Positions 10,471 to 23,400 of a DNA stretch of 64,000 bases are shown piece by piece (the first letter of the stretch is position 1; each line of letters opens with the position of its first letter). Both the position numbers and the translations under genes were made by a program. This DNA is from Anagrus nilaparvatae (lineage: Eukaryota > Arthropoda > Insecta > Hymenoptera > Mymaridae), in assembly GCA_022575985.1 (NCBI GenBank), contig JAKSXM010000014.1, forward strand, positions 24,056,001 through 24,120,000, read 5' to 3'. The notes under the pieces were generated by a model that ran no database searches, was not told the DNA's origin, and was given only the letters and a program-made list of their open reading frames with translations.

Positions 10471-13400
10471 TTTGAAATTTGCAATTTCATTCTGTATACC
10501 TAAAATAAATTTTTATTTTTAATAATTAATTGAAACTTTTCATTTGAGTAAAAATATATTATTCACGTAATAATAAAAATAAAGAATTTATATTATTTGC
10601 ATAAAAATTTTTAAAATGCATAAATATTATCAGTATGGGATATATAATAATAAAAAAAGAAATATTATTCCGAAAAAGCTTTTTTGACTCATAATTAAAG
10701 TATGCGAAAAATAATATTAAACTCATTAATCATTAAATATAAAATACCGATACTGATTCACCTTATTCGTTTTAATCGTCTTTTATGGAAACTATAATAT
10801 AAAATATTTTAATCGAGGACATTCACACACAGAAGCGGAAATTTATTTTATTTTCATTTTATATTTATTATTATTATTATAAGTATAAAACAAAAAGTTT
10901 TTTTTTTTTTAAATCAAGAGTTTATGCTTTTATAGAGAGAATTATTATAAAACATGCGAGATCTAAAAGATCAGGGATTTGATTTAAAGAACTTGACGTC
11001 CAAATGCCTTATAACGAATGATCGATTTGAAATTCTCAGAAAATATATTATGCGTTCGTGCAAATAAATGGCAAATAATGTACTGTTTTTTATATATGTA
11101 TTTGTGCATACACATAATCATCATCATCATCATCGGTGTAGATTATATTTATTATAAATATAAATTTTTTTTATTAACTTTTTAGTATAATGAACTTTCA
11201 ATGAATGGAGATTTTTGTATAATTTTATTTTTTTAACATTTTTCTATACATTTTTTATACTTACTCGCTACTGCTGATTTATTTTCTCTTATTTTTTTAT
11301 TTATTTTATATGTATGAGGAATTTTAATTGTTCTAAGGAAAATTTTAAATCTTAATAAATTATTAGATGTGGTTATTGAACTTGAAATAATGTTAAGTAA
11401 AAGGCCAGTTATTGGTTCTTTGAACATTTGAAAGTAATTTTTAAGAACTATTTTCTGTAATATTTTTAATTTAAAATACATGCAATTGCTTCAAATTTAC
11501 ATTTTAGAATTAAAAAGTTTTTAAAATCATGCAGCTTCAAAACTCAGATAGCGAAAATTTTCAAATTTAAACCGAGTATGACTTAGTCAAGGTGACATAT
11601 TTTGCACTTTCAGAGTTGGCCACTTTTGTGGACCCACTACTTTTTCCTTAACCCGTGTTAAAAAAATAGGGTACAAACGTGAGTATATTTTGATCTCAGC
11701 TATCTCTCATAGAGCATTCAGCTGTCATGCTCATATGCACTTTTTACCATATTCAGCTCAATAAAACGCTTCCCATGTATTTGCATTGGTTTTTACCTAT
11801 AGTATTTTTTCGAAAATTTTTAAAAACGCGTAAAATTCGCAGGAAAATATCGTTTTTTGGTCTAAATGACCAAATAAATATATGTTTCGCTTAATAATAA
11901 ATCTGTCAGCTGTTTTTTCAAATCTTAAGTTAGTATCTTATGTAAAAAAAGTTAAAAAATATAGAAAAATAAAAATTTATATATATATATTTCTAACGGC
12001 TTTTTTCAAACTGCAATAAAAACCTGTGTTATCCCAAAAAAGTCTGAATCTTAACTTAGAATCGAAGCCTAATTAATATTAGATTATTATTCATTTTAAA
12101 AATAATTTTTAACGTTATTGGAATTTCGGTTGGCAAAAAATTTTTCTATAAATAACCGAATTAGTAAATTACAGAATTGCAAATATCAATTTAAAAAAAA
12201 AATTTTTTTTAAATAATAAAAGTTAAATAAGTATATAAACCCATTTGTTTTAGATTATAAAAACGAAACTCATTGAAAATTTATTACAATATGCATAAAA
12301 GTATAAATTTATAAAATAAATTTTATCATTATAATTAAAAGATATAAATTAAATATTCAAATGTATAAATATTTTCATTTTTAAAACAAGTATTTATATA
12401 TAAGTTAAACCATGCAGCTGACACCTGAAATCGTCATGATATTCATTTGCTAATTCTAGCTGCAAAACTTGTACATTCATGTCTTAAATGTATTTATATA
12501 TATGTATATATAATCTTTAAGTAGAAAATCACAAGCTGAGAAAGAAAATAAAAAAAAAAAAAGTAAAAAGAGACTTTATATATACTTGCTAATTTTATTT
12601 GCACAAAAATATCAATGCACTATAGTGCTTTTTATTTTTTATGTATACTGTTAAATTGTTTTACTTAAATAGAAATTGTTTTATGTGACTGAACTGTGCC
12701 TTCAGCTGTAAAGTTGAACTTTCGAATGGCAAAATAATGGAAATCATTTATTTTGAAGTTAAAATTAGCATATTTCTTGGTTGGTGAAAACGAAAATCAG
12801 TTACTAGGGTAAGGAAACTGTAATTTAAGATTTTAAAGCTAGTATTTTTCAAATTAGACTTTCTAAGATCGAATGGTACTACTTGGGAGCAAAAAATACT
12901 CAGTTGTTTTATTAAAAATGATTTTCAAAGGGCTAAAATTCAGTTAAGAATCAGAAACTCATTTTGAAGATATGAGAATTTAATTATTGTCTCAAAGATG
13001 CATTTTTATTCTTGTTATATTTTTAGACACTGGACGTGAAATACCTAAAAACAATTTTTATCCAGAAAAAACTTTTTACTCATAAAAATGATATTCATTT
13101 TGGGGTCCAATTTTTGTCAATTAATTATCAGACTAGACTCTTTCAATCTAATATTACAGCAATTCGCTTGAATATTTAAACAAAGAAGTACCAAAGTGTA
13201 TGCATGGAAATACGGCTTGCTTCAAAGTAAAAGACCTTTTTTTTCACAAATCTTTTATTCAATGTTGCGTAAATATTACATTCATAAGATACCTGTGAAT
13301 ATTAAAAAAAAATAAATAAAAAGAATGAAACGTTACGGTTTTTTAATACATAATCTTAAAATTCTTTTTGACAATAAAAATAATAATAAGGAAATGAAAA

Positions 13401-14484
13401 TATTTCTGTAATTTTTTAATTATATATGTATGTATGCGAAATCTTATTTCTGTGTAATTTTTTCTGTAGCATAAAAATTTATATTTGTGTATGAAAAATC
13501 ATTTTTTATATAATGTAGGTTTTTTTTCAATTTATTTTTTTCTTTTTGCTTTTAATAAATTTCTTAATTATATTAATGGATAGCAATTTATTTATAAATA
13601 GAGCAAATTTAAAAGGTTTCATTTTCTCTTTTTTTTAATTCTTTTATGTTCTTACTGGAGTAACATAGTAGTAAAATATTTTTTTGAATATAATTTTATC
13701 AGGGTAATAAGAGCAGTTAATTACCAATTATGATTTATTTAAACATATTTTTTGGTAATATTATTTTTAACAATTTGGAACTATTTATGCTGCTTTAACT
13801 TTTGATTACTTTGTGAAATTACTTCACAGTATAGTCCAGGCTCTGGCCAAAAATTTTCGAGTCTTGCCTAGATTGTTGGTAGCACATAAAAATAATTGAA
13901 ATTATGTCATAATTTTGGGAACTATTTTTTTGATAATTAGTATACCATTCAAAAATTTATAAAAAGAATTTATAAAAAGTTTTGGGAAGGACTCCAACAT
14001 TCTCAGCCACTTACTGGCCCAAATTATGTCCGAAACAAAAAGTCTAAGCGATTTTTTTCTGCTAAATTAATTACTTTCACTTTCAATTGAATTTATTTGA
14101 TTAAAAATAAAATAACAATTCTAAAAAAGTAAGCGCAAATTATTTTCAGCGTATGACACACAATATATATTACTATATTTTTTATGAAAATTAAAAAACA
14201 AAAGATCAAAACAAACAATTAACTTTTTTTACATTTTACATACAGCAGCATTCAGTCTACATTTATTATATGAACAAAAAATATTCATTTCTCATGCAAA
14301 TAATTTTTTGATTGATAGAATATCAAAGCATGCAATTAAAAAAAAAATATAACACAGTTTTAAAGAAAAAAAAATATTAAATGGATTTTTTGATATCATA
14401 TTTGACCAAAAATTTATTTGCACAAAGGTAAAAATGTATTAAACTGATAAAATTACAGTTTTGCCATTCAATCTATAAGAATTT
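10471..14484. other. AT-rich non-coding with faint repeat traces
   Basis: No gene is supported. A (TCA)n/(CAT)n run lies at about 11117-11135. The interval 11580-11900 is of mixed composition and reads like an old dispersed repeat, with no frame and no clear termini. The remainder is AT-rich, with many poly-A and poly-T runs. Confidence 0.5.
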
Positions 14485-15024
14485 TATACAGGGTGAGTCA
14501 TTAAACGATACACTCAAATATCTCGAAAACAAAGCAAAATAACAGAAAATGTTTCATATAAAAATTGTTAATCTGACGGTGGGGGGGGGGGCATAGATTC
14601 GGGTCTTTAGACCCCATCGGAATAAGAAAGATCCAACTTAGAAGTTTTAAATAAAAAATAGTAGGTATACTTTTTATTTGAAATTCAGATTCTGCAGAAA
14701 ATTGTAATTCCAGATAAAATTTTGGCTTATTAAAATATAAGACCCATTTTCAGACCCAAAAAAGCTTTTATACGGCTCTAAATGAAAAAAAAAATGTTTT
14801 TGGTAGTTACTACCATTTTTATTGTATGTTTGTTGTTGTAGAAGACTTTTGGTGATTATTTGGAATTTCGGGTCCTATAGACCTATTTTGCATTTACTTT
14901 TAGCATTACCCAGAAACAACGGACTTAAGAGGCTCTTTTAAGTCTGTAGGACCCAAAATCTCAAATAATCACTATCAGTCTCCCACCAAAACAAACAGAA
15001 TAAAAATGATTGAAAAAAAAAATT

Positions 15025-15345
15025 ATAACTGGTTTGTGATAGCACAACCTAAATGCATGGAATATGTTTACTTCTAGCTAAGGACTAGGTATACCTATTA
15101 TAATGCATAAATGTTACGCAACGTTATAACATCATACAATTTTTTAAATTTATAATTTATAATTCACCTTACTAGCTGTTAAGATTCTAAACCCAAATTC
15201 AAATCAAAATTATTCCAAGTCCCTACATCCGAATTATTCAAAGTCCCTAAATTGAAATTTTTCTAAGTCTCATTCAACCCCCCTCCCCTTGGTTTTCAAA
15301 TTCTGAAGTACTATCCCTATAAACATGTTCCATGGTAACATTTTT
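15025..15345 (-). repeat. Family A copy nested in the TIR element
   Basis: In reverse orientation it starts with ATAACTGGTTTGTGATAGCA, has the CATGGAATATGTTTACT palindrome, then successive CAAATTCCCTAAATTG-like phrases. It ends CTATAAACATGTTCCATG. It lies between the two arms of an internal inverted repeat of the host element, so it probably inserted into the loop. Confidence 0.6.
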
Positions 15346-15829
15346 TTTTTTCATTAAAAGTCGTATAAAAGCTTATTTAGGTCTAAAAATGGGCCTTATA
15401 TTTTTTTAAACTCATTAACGCCGGGGCAGAGAGTTTTAGAAATGATCAAAAATAAATATATTCCCTTAAGTGGCTAAAAAGTTCATCCTTATAGTAAAAT
15501 TTCACGCTCTTTCAGAATCTGACATTAGTTTTCACCTACAATCCTTAAATATACCCTAAAAACGAGGGTGAAAGGGGTAAGTCAGGCATTATTAGTAAAT
15601 GTTTGGATAAATCAATGAAAAAAGTATCCAAATTTATTGAAAAATGTTTGAAAATAATATTTTTAATGTAAATTTAAGTAAACTTCGTATACATTGAGAT
15701 CTCATTCATTTTGGCCCTATTTACAACCCTTAAAAGGTAGATGGGGGTGGTACTCGAATCAAAATACGAGTTTGGTTGTATTATCACTGGCGAATACCAT
15801 ATTTGCTCTAATATAGGGTTTTTGGATCG

Positions 15830-16600
15830 CTGAACACGAAAATCGGGGTCATGGGGCAGAGATGTTGGGGCTCCGCCCTTAAATTTGCAAAAACTACCCC
15901 CAAAAACAGGTTTTTCTTACATATTCGCACTTTGAGAGCTCAGCTTTGGATCATACGGGGTTTTTGGGGTCGCTGATCAAGAATTTCGACATCTTTTTCA
16001 TAACTAATTAAAATTTCACCCCTAAATTGGCTAAAACTACCCCCGAAAAGGGGTAAAAGTAGTAAAAGGTTTAGCATCCAGGGTCCATGTAGATTTTTTG
16101 GGTCGCTAATCAAGAATTTCAACTCCTTTTTCATAAATATCTAATATTTCACCCTTAAAATAGCTAGAACTACCCCTAAAAAGGGTGTTTTTGATATTTT
16201 TGCACTTTGAGCGTCCAAAGTAAGTTCATATTCGTTTCTTGGGCCACTAATCAAGAATTTCGACTTCTTTTTCATAAATAATCAATATTTCACCCTTGAA
16301 ATAGGTAAATATACCGCTAATATGGGCATATCCTGGACGATCAAACCGCGAAAATAACAAAAACACCCCATTTAGGGATAGTTTTAGCTATTTTAAGGGT
16401 GAAATACTGATTATTTATGAAAAAAAGTCGAAATTCTTGATTAGTGGGCCAAAAAACGTATAAGAACATACTCTGGACACTCAAAGTGCAAAAATAGCAA
16501 AAACACCCCTTTTAGGGGTAGTTCTGGTTATTGTAAGGGTGAAATATTAAATATTTATTAAAAAGGTGTCGAAATTCTTAATTCCCGACCCAAAAAATCA
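15830..16600. repeat. Modular repeat array with an inverted half
   Basis: Modules of about 130-150 bp recur. Each contains a GAATTTCGACTTCTTTTTCA-like block, a TATTTCACCCTTAAAATAG-like block and ACTACCCCTAAAAAGGG. Copies near 15960-16040, 16100-16190 and 16245-16320 run one way. Copies near 16360-16440 and 16495-16570 run the other way, so the array is palindromic about 16340. No coding frame is maintained. Confidence 0.65.
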
Positions 16601-16609
16601 GGCCTGATA

Positions 16610-16790
16610 AGAACAAGAACTTAGAATACTTTAGATTTATAGACTGACTTGGGATAATTTTAATTTAGGGACTTTTATAAATTCGGTCCTAGGACTTATA
16701 ATAATTAGGGAGTATACGTTAAAACGGTTATAAGTGATGTTCCAGGATCGTTGGCTGTGTGAAAACACAAACCAGTTATAAGTTTTTTTC
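16610..16790 (+). repeat. Family A fragment
   Basis: This is a partial copy with ACTTAGAATACTTTAGATTT, GGACTTATAATAATTAGGGA, a degenerate GTTCCAGGATCGTTGG and a CACAAACCAGTTATAAG end. It abuts the right inverted repeat of the host element. Confidence 0.55.
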
Positions 16791-16841
16791 TTTGTTTTCG
16801 AGATATTTGAATGTATCGTTTAAAATGACTCACCCTGTATA

Positions 16842-18140
16842 CAAGCAGCTTTATTTTATGATACATCGAATCGAAACTCTAAATATATCTTTATGATAAT
16901 CCTTATTTAATCGATTTTTATTTATTTTAAATATTATTTATTGATATTTAAATAATTTTCATTTTTAATTAAATCATAAATTGCAGTTTTTTTACTTAAT
17001 TTTTATAACTCAATTGCGAAATTATTTTGAATACATAAAAGAAGTAACCATCGTAACATTTTATAATAATAAAAATGATATAAAAAATTTATCAGTTTTT
17101 TTTATGTCACTCGAAAGAAAGCCCTGAGTTTAGTTTTTACATTTAAATTGAAAAAAATTGTGCTTCATAAAATCATGAAAAATCGAAGTATTTGAAAAAC
17201 CAGAAAATAGTTGATTCTATTTTCATAGTTTTTTTATGGTTACTGATTCTAAAATCAAAATTGCCATTTTGCTGTACTTGCAGTTTTAATAATTTAATTT
17301 GAAAACTGTATTCAACATCAAAAAATTTTTAGTTAAAGTTCAAGCAAAATAACACGACAGTTTGTTTAAAACCCCCCAAAAACTGTGTTAAATTAATCAC
17401 AACACGTTTTTAATGAAAATTTATAACCAAAATTTTTTAAATTTCATTCGCAGAAATAGTTTTATCAGGTAATATAATATCAATCCTGAATTTAAAAATG
17501 TAATAACAATTAAATGTAAAAGTGCAATTACCCCCATATTCCCCTAGATTGGACTTTCTTTTTTTAAATACTGATAATAATTTATCTTTTCTATAAATTA
17601 TATAAATAATGTTGTAAACTAAATTCAGTATAAAAATTATTTTTTATAAAATTTGAACAGACAATAGACTCGCGGTATGTTTTTGTTTTTTATTAATGAT
17701 TTATACATTTTACATTTTTGAATTACAATTAATCACATTAAGTTCAAAATTAGAAACCTTTAATATAGACTAATGAAAATATGAATATGAATATTTTCAT
17801 ATCAACATAAAAGTAAATAAGTATTACATTGAATATGCACGTAATAAAAAATATTGTAGTATAAAGCTGCAGCGCTATTGTTATAATGTTAGTTCATGTA
17901 TATTCTTTAACCCGCATCATAAAAAAAATTTCAATCTTTATATGCGTCGGAATCCTTGGGTACATTAAGTATAACGTATTTTATATTATATATGCTTCAA
18001 TAAAAATTTCTTCATATATAAAAATCTTAAAATTGCTTACATACATGAACACATGTATATGTTCGACTGGTCCTTGTTCTTGAGAATGACCCTGGTAATT
18101 AAATTTGGTAAACCATGCGATAAGTGAATCTGAAGATTGC
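16842..18140. other. AT-rich non-coding, no gene seen
   Basis: No reading frame with sensible composition and no repeat that I can tie to another copy in the window. The frame at 17886-18083 is hydrophobic by virtue of T-rich codons and is not supported. Confidence 0.5.
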
Positions 18141-18144
18141 AAAC

Positions 18145-18420
18145 TGCGATTTAGGTCATTCTCTTTTTAGCCTGATTCTATAAATGCCGTAAATGGGGTC
18201 GCAAGCTTAAGTGCAGCCACAAACTCAATGTGCACAACACTATTTTTCATTCCTGCGTATTGCGTTACAGCAGCCACTAAATAATCTCTGCATACAGGTT
18301 GCGACTCCCTTTCACAACATTTGTAGAACCAGCCTTATAGCCAAGGGTGGTAATACATATATGATTTTTGCTGCTGCAATAGCGAGAAAAAACACCTCGG
18401 GAAATAGGCGCTTTCTGGCT
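18145..18420. repeat. Dispersed repeat B, copy 2
   Basis: It begins AAACTGCGATTTAGGTCATT, as in the copy at 4.9 kb, and later has GCGAGAAAAAACACCTCGGG and a GCTTTCTGGCTGCTGAC tail that recurs near 39600-39630. The overlapping frames on both strands (18211-18557) arise from this mixed-composition repeat and are not genes. Confidence 0.5.
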
Positions 18421-18500
18421 GCTGACAAAATAACAAAATCAAACTCATTTTCAATGAGGCAATCCAGGTAAACTAAAAGGCTACTGCTGGATAAGTATTG

Positions 18501-18926
18501 TGATTTGGCCCCCGAAACCAAACCTAATATAAGTAGTAGCATTCCAAAAGTTATCAAAAAACTTCCCGTTAAACTTATACTTCTAGGCCCCCGAAAACCT
18601 AAAAAAACCTTTTATTTATGATTTTTAGATTTTATTTAATTTCTCCTACCCATAAACAGATATTACTCTACTCATAAGCTAGAAAAATTAACAAGTTTTT
18701 TTTGGCCAGTGGGGCCCCTTTAAGAGCCAAAAATATAATTTTTAATTTTCCGAAAATCTCGGTTTTTTGAACATAAAAAAAATATACCATCCTTAAATTT
18801 TTTTTTATGGGGAGGGGGGTAAAAAACAATATTTTTTAATTTTTCAGAAAATCTCCTGGAGGGGGAACCACTTTGTAACACCCGAAATTTTTGGATGCTA
18901 CTACTTTGGTTTCGGGGGCCACATCA
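18501..18926. mobile_element. Small TIR element (MITE-like)
   Basis: The ends are TGATTTGGCCCCCGAAACC and its near-perfect reverse complement GGTTTCGGGGGCCACATCA, about 21 of 22 bases. A further shared block (AGTAGTAGCATTC against GATGCTACTACT) lies just inside. The length is about 426 bp with no coding capacity. A related internal GGCCCCCGAAAACC lies near 18585. I could not define a target-site duplication, so the superfamily is open. Confidence 0.65.
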
Positions 18927-18945
18927 ATGTATTTATCTGGAAGTA

Positions 18946-20478
18946 CCCTCAAAAGTGAAAGTGGAAGCCTGTGCGCTGTAAAGTGGCGATAACTCGGCGC
19001 TACATTTACAAAGTGAGAGGAGTGGTAAATAACAATTTACAGAGGGGCGCGCAGCCATATTTTTTTTTTCAAAGTGGAGCGAGCAATTTCTTACAATTTA
19101 CAAAATTGAGACCATGCGTATTACCACTTTAAAAGCGCAAATCATCCTTAAAGTAAGCTTTGGGAAATTGGAGTTTTTTGATGTTTACACTTTATTAATT
19201 TTGTTTTTTTAGCCGCACGTGCGAAAAAATTTTTTGGTGATTGGAGTCGGAAAAAAAGTGCTAAAAAATTTCAAACTTTATATGACATTAATGTTTTATT
19301 AATTGTGACTAAGAAAAACGTTTTTATGAATGAAAATTTTCATTTTTTAGTATCAAAAAGCAGAAAAAGAGCTTTTTACATATTCGGGAGTTTTTGAGGT
19401 TATATTTTCTGCTTTTTGATACTTCATTTTAGAAAATTAGAAAATATGCTGGGGTGAAAAAAAGAAAATTATCATTCATATAAAAACGTTTTTCTCGACC
19501 TTGAAAATCCCCAGGTAATGTACAAAATTCTTTTTTTCTGTTTTTTTGATCCGCCACACAGTGTGGCAAAATGGACAAAAATCGCTCTTGGACTGAGTTT
19601 TTGAGCTATCAACTTGAAACTTGTTTTGAACGGCTTTAAAATAAGCCTGATTTCGCGCATCACTGCGGATTTTCAAAATTTTTTATTTTTAATTAGCCTA
19701 TTTACACTACCTCAACCTATTCGTTTATCGAAATTTTCACTTCCTATATTTTTTGCACTCTAAAACAAACGGGAAATTTTTTTGTGTTCATCCTGCATTA
19801 TATACATAAAAATTAAAAAAAATTTTTAAGTCAAAAAATATTAAATCATAATTTTTGCATATTTTTGGATCTCGCATAAAATGCATTTTTAGTGAATAGA
19901 TTAATTAAAAATAAAAAAATATGAAAAATCCGCAGTATGACACGAAAGCAGGCTTATTTTAAAGTCGTTCAAAACAGGTTTCAAGTTGATAGCTCAAAAA
20001 CTTAACCCATGAGCGATTTTGTCCATTTTGCCACACTGTGCGCAATCTCGAGAAATTGCAAAATATGCTGGGGTTAAAAAATGAAAATTTTCATTCATAA
20101 AAACGTTTTTCTCAGTCACAATTAATAAAACATTAACGTCATATAAAGTTTGAAATTTTTTAGCACTTTTTTTCCGATTCCAATCACCAAAAAATTTTTT
20201 CGCACGTGCGGCTAAAAAAACAAAATTAATAAAGTGTAAACATCAAAAAACTCCAATTTCCCAAAGCTTACTTTAAGGATGATTTGCGCTTTTAAAGTGG
20301 TAATACGCATGGTCTCAATTTTGTAAATTGTAAGAAATTGCTCGCTCCACTTTGAAAAAAAAAATATGGCTGCGCGCCCCTCTGTAAATTGTTATTTACC
20401 ACTCCTCTCACTTTGTAAATGTAGCTCCGAGTTATCGCCACTTTACAGCGCACAGGCTTCCACTTTCACTTTTGAGGG
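18946..20478. mobile_element. Composite foldback element
   Basis: The left arm (about 18946-19345) and right arm (about 20085-20478) are reverse complements over roughly 400 bp, starting CCCTCAAAAGTGAAAGTGG. TA flanks each end (18944-18945 and 20479-20480). A second inverted pair lies inside: about 19550-19690 against 19905-20040, with GTCCATTTTGCCACACTGTG on the right arm. A short AGTATCAAAAAG hairpin occurs near 19355-19425. The core 19700-19900 is AT-rich. No transposase is encoded. It could form a very long stem in single strands or transcripts. Confidence 0.75.
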
Positions 20479-20480
20479 TA

Positions 20481-23400
20481 GCCTTTGTTATTTGCTTTAC
20501 AAGGGTTGAAAGTGATGAATGGTTATGTCAGCACAAGGTGAAGAAGCTTGCTCCTTTATTATTATCCAAATAATAAGAGCTGGACTCTTCGCGTAATAGC
20601 ATTAATTTCATTTGCTCAAAGAAATTTTCGCCTTGTTCTTCGCAGTTTTTTGTATGTTACACAGGCAGGTATTTAGAGGGGGGGGGGGGGGGAGGCAAGG
20701 GGATCATAATGTCTTATTTTCAAAAATTTTATATTGTTTATTTATAAGATTTAAACAATTTAAAATAAGAAATAATTAAATTTTAATTCTAATTAATCTT
20801 TAAACCATACTTATTGTAAATATAAGGTTCTGGCCCACTCCGAAAAAAAATTTCTGGATACGTGCCTGCAACATAATAGATTTGAATTTCTGTTTTTAGA
20901 ATTTATTTTTTTTAAACTTTTTGTACCCAAGTCCTTATACTATATATTTGGAAAAAATTCAATTTTCTGAATAAGAATTAGTCTAATATACATTTTTATA
21001 CGTAAGCTTTATAATATTAAAAACTATATGGGCCAATTCAGCAAAATAACACAAGTGTGTAATACTGTTATTGAAATTTTTATGAATAAAATTTTTGCAT
21101 ATTATGATCCTTTGATTACATTTTCATGTAAGTAATAGCAAATATGACTGTTAAATAAAAATTTATTTCATTTCTCTAAATTTTAATAATAAAATTATCG
21201 TAAATTATTTAAAAATACTGTACCTCCAGCTATATATAATAAAACTTACTGATTGGCCTCAAAACTTAAATTATGATTCTCACATTTTTAATACTTAAAT
21301 TTTGAAAATGTTGATTTTTTTCTAATAATTTTTTCCTCAAAATTTTACCAATTTTCCATTTGTATTTTCATACTTCAACATCCTAATGTGCATCTGCACG
21401 ATACAATGCACTTTATAGAATATCACAAAACATAAAATAAAAAAAAGCAGAATATACAGTGATTTGTATAAAAAAGTGAGTGTTCTTTTATTATCATTGT
21501 ACTTACATTTGTCGTTTTCTCTATAATATAACAGAGAGTGTCGCAGATCTCTTGTATTATAAAAACAATATAGAGGAAGGAAATAATAAAAAAAAAAGAA
21601 GGAATTGTTGAGTTTTCATTTATAAAACCACAAAAACGAATGTTGCATTTTTATAGTAATGGATTATATTTTAATGATAAAAATTAACTTTTATTAATAA
21701 AAATGACGAATATTTAATTTTTACTTTCTGCAGTTATGAATAATAAAAAAATCAAGGAAATTCCTAAATAAATTTTTTTATGTGCTTTAAAATATAAAAA
21801 AAAAATAAAAAAATATATATTAAATCATTATTATCATATTATATACGTTTTTTTCGTTCATTATCGTCTAGACAACTGTAAAAGATGACTGTATGACAAA
21901 TCAAGGTTAAAAAAAAATATTTTTTAAAAATTTCTATATTTATAATGCTGGTACAAAAAAGGTATATAATAATTTACTGTTAATTTTAAGTTTATTAAAT
22001 TTTTTTGCTTTAATGTATTGCATACCTGGTGTAATTGTGTACTTTTCGAAGAGGGTATCTTCTGATTTGCTAAGTTTTGAATTTCACGTGAAAAATCATC
22101 TTTTTGGGCAATAATACAACGTATATTTTAGTTTCTCGCTTTTGATGCAAAAAAATTTTATACGGCCCTTTTACGTGTAATTTGGGCCATTTTCTGGACA
22201 CGAGATATAAATATACTATTTATTCCACGAAAGTCGATGCATATACTCAGATATATACCATTTTTTGCATTTTATCGAAATTTCCCAAAAATGGGATCAT
22301 AATTGTTATCGAGAAGAAATTTATACCATATGCCACAATTAGGAAGGTAAATACGCTAGTAAAGCGAATTCAACGAAGGAAACTTTACTAGCATTTGCCG
22401 GTACTGTAGAAAACTAGAAAAGAATTTAAATGTTAAGTAAATTTTTGATCTTGCTTAAAATTTTTAGCCCAGCAACCTAACTGTATATATTGCAACGTTA
22501 AATATGCTTTTTTTAAATGAAATTTTAAGTAGAACTGGCGAATTTAAATTTCAATTATAATTTAATTTTTTTTTAATTCTGAAGAGGCCTCAAAATAGAC
22601 GAAACGTCGACCATGATAATGATAAATAGAGAATTATAATTTCAAAGGCCTAAAATTTACCATATTTATTACCATATTTATTTACCAATTTTCAGTAACA
22701 TTAGGAATAAAAGAAAAAAAAATAACAAGTAGTACAAACAAAAATTTTCTTTCATCAGATACACATTCGCATTAAACTATGAATATTTAAACTTTCAATT
22801 GTTACATTTAAATTTATTAAAAAACATACGCATATACATTTGTTATCTGACACACCCAATTATTTAATAATTTATGAAATATAAGATATATAATAATAAA
22901 AAATTAAAAATAATTTAATAATCTTCTATTTTAAAAAGTAAAAACTGTAAACTAAAATTTTGTCCTTCAGACACACCAAAAAAAAAAAAATTATAATATT
23001 TATATTCCATCTTTGTTTTATAAATGATTTATTCTTCTTTATATATATCTTAATTTTCTTTCTTTTTTTTTTTAATATTATTTTTATTTAAAAAAAAGAA
23101 GAAGAAACGGGTCCGTCTCACTCGTGTATGCGGTGTCTGCCGGAAATACCGGGTGTGCCAGGAATAGCAAACCTTTTATTATAAAGAAATAATTTAATGT
23201 ATTATAATATTAAAAAAAAAGGATATATTTTTTACGAGTCGAATTTTATTTTGCTGAATAAATCAATTTTTGTAAAAAATAATCTTTACAAGATAAAAAT
23301 TTAATTAAAAAATTATTATTCATTAATGAAATGATGTTTTATATTATTTAAAATATTTTTAAATTTAAATTAGGAGTTAATAAATCTCTTCATTAAATAT

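Larger units (their letters stand above)
14487..16839. mobile_element. TA-flanked terminal-inverted-repeat element, 2.35 kb, nested
   Basis: The left end TACAGGGTGAGTCATT continues for about 48 bp to AAAACAAAG. It is repeated in reverse complement at the right end (about 16790-16839) with only a few mismatches and a 2-bp indel. TA dinucleotides flank both ends (14485-14486 and 16840-16841), the target duplication expected of Tc1/mariner-type elements. No transposase frame survives. Inside lie secondary inverted repeats (about 14730-14795 against 15345-15415, and 14845-14880 against 14940-14975). Two family A fragments (15025-15345 and 16610-16790) and a C/G-rich modular repeat (15830-16600) are also present. 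It is a non-autonomous element that has collected insertions. Confidence 0.75.

Noticed and set aside
18211..18557. Overlapping frames on both strands, 81-86 codons.
   Set aside because: The DNA belongs to a dispersed repeat found in three other places, and neither frame is kept there.
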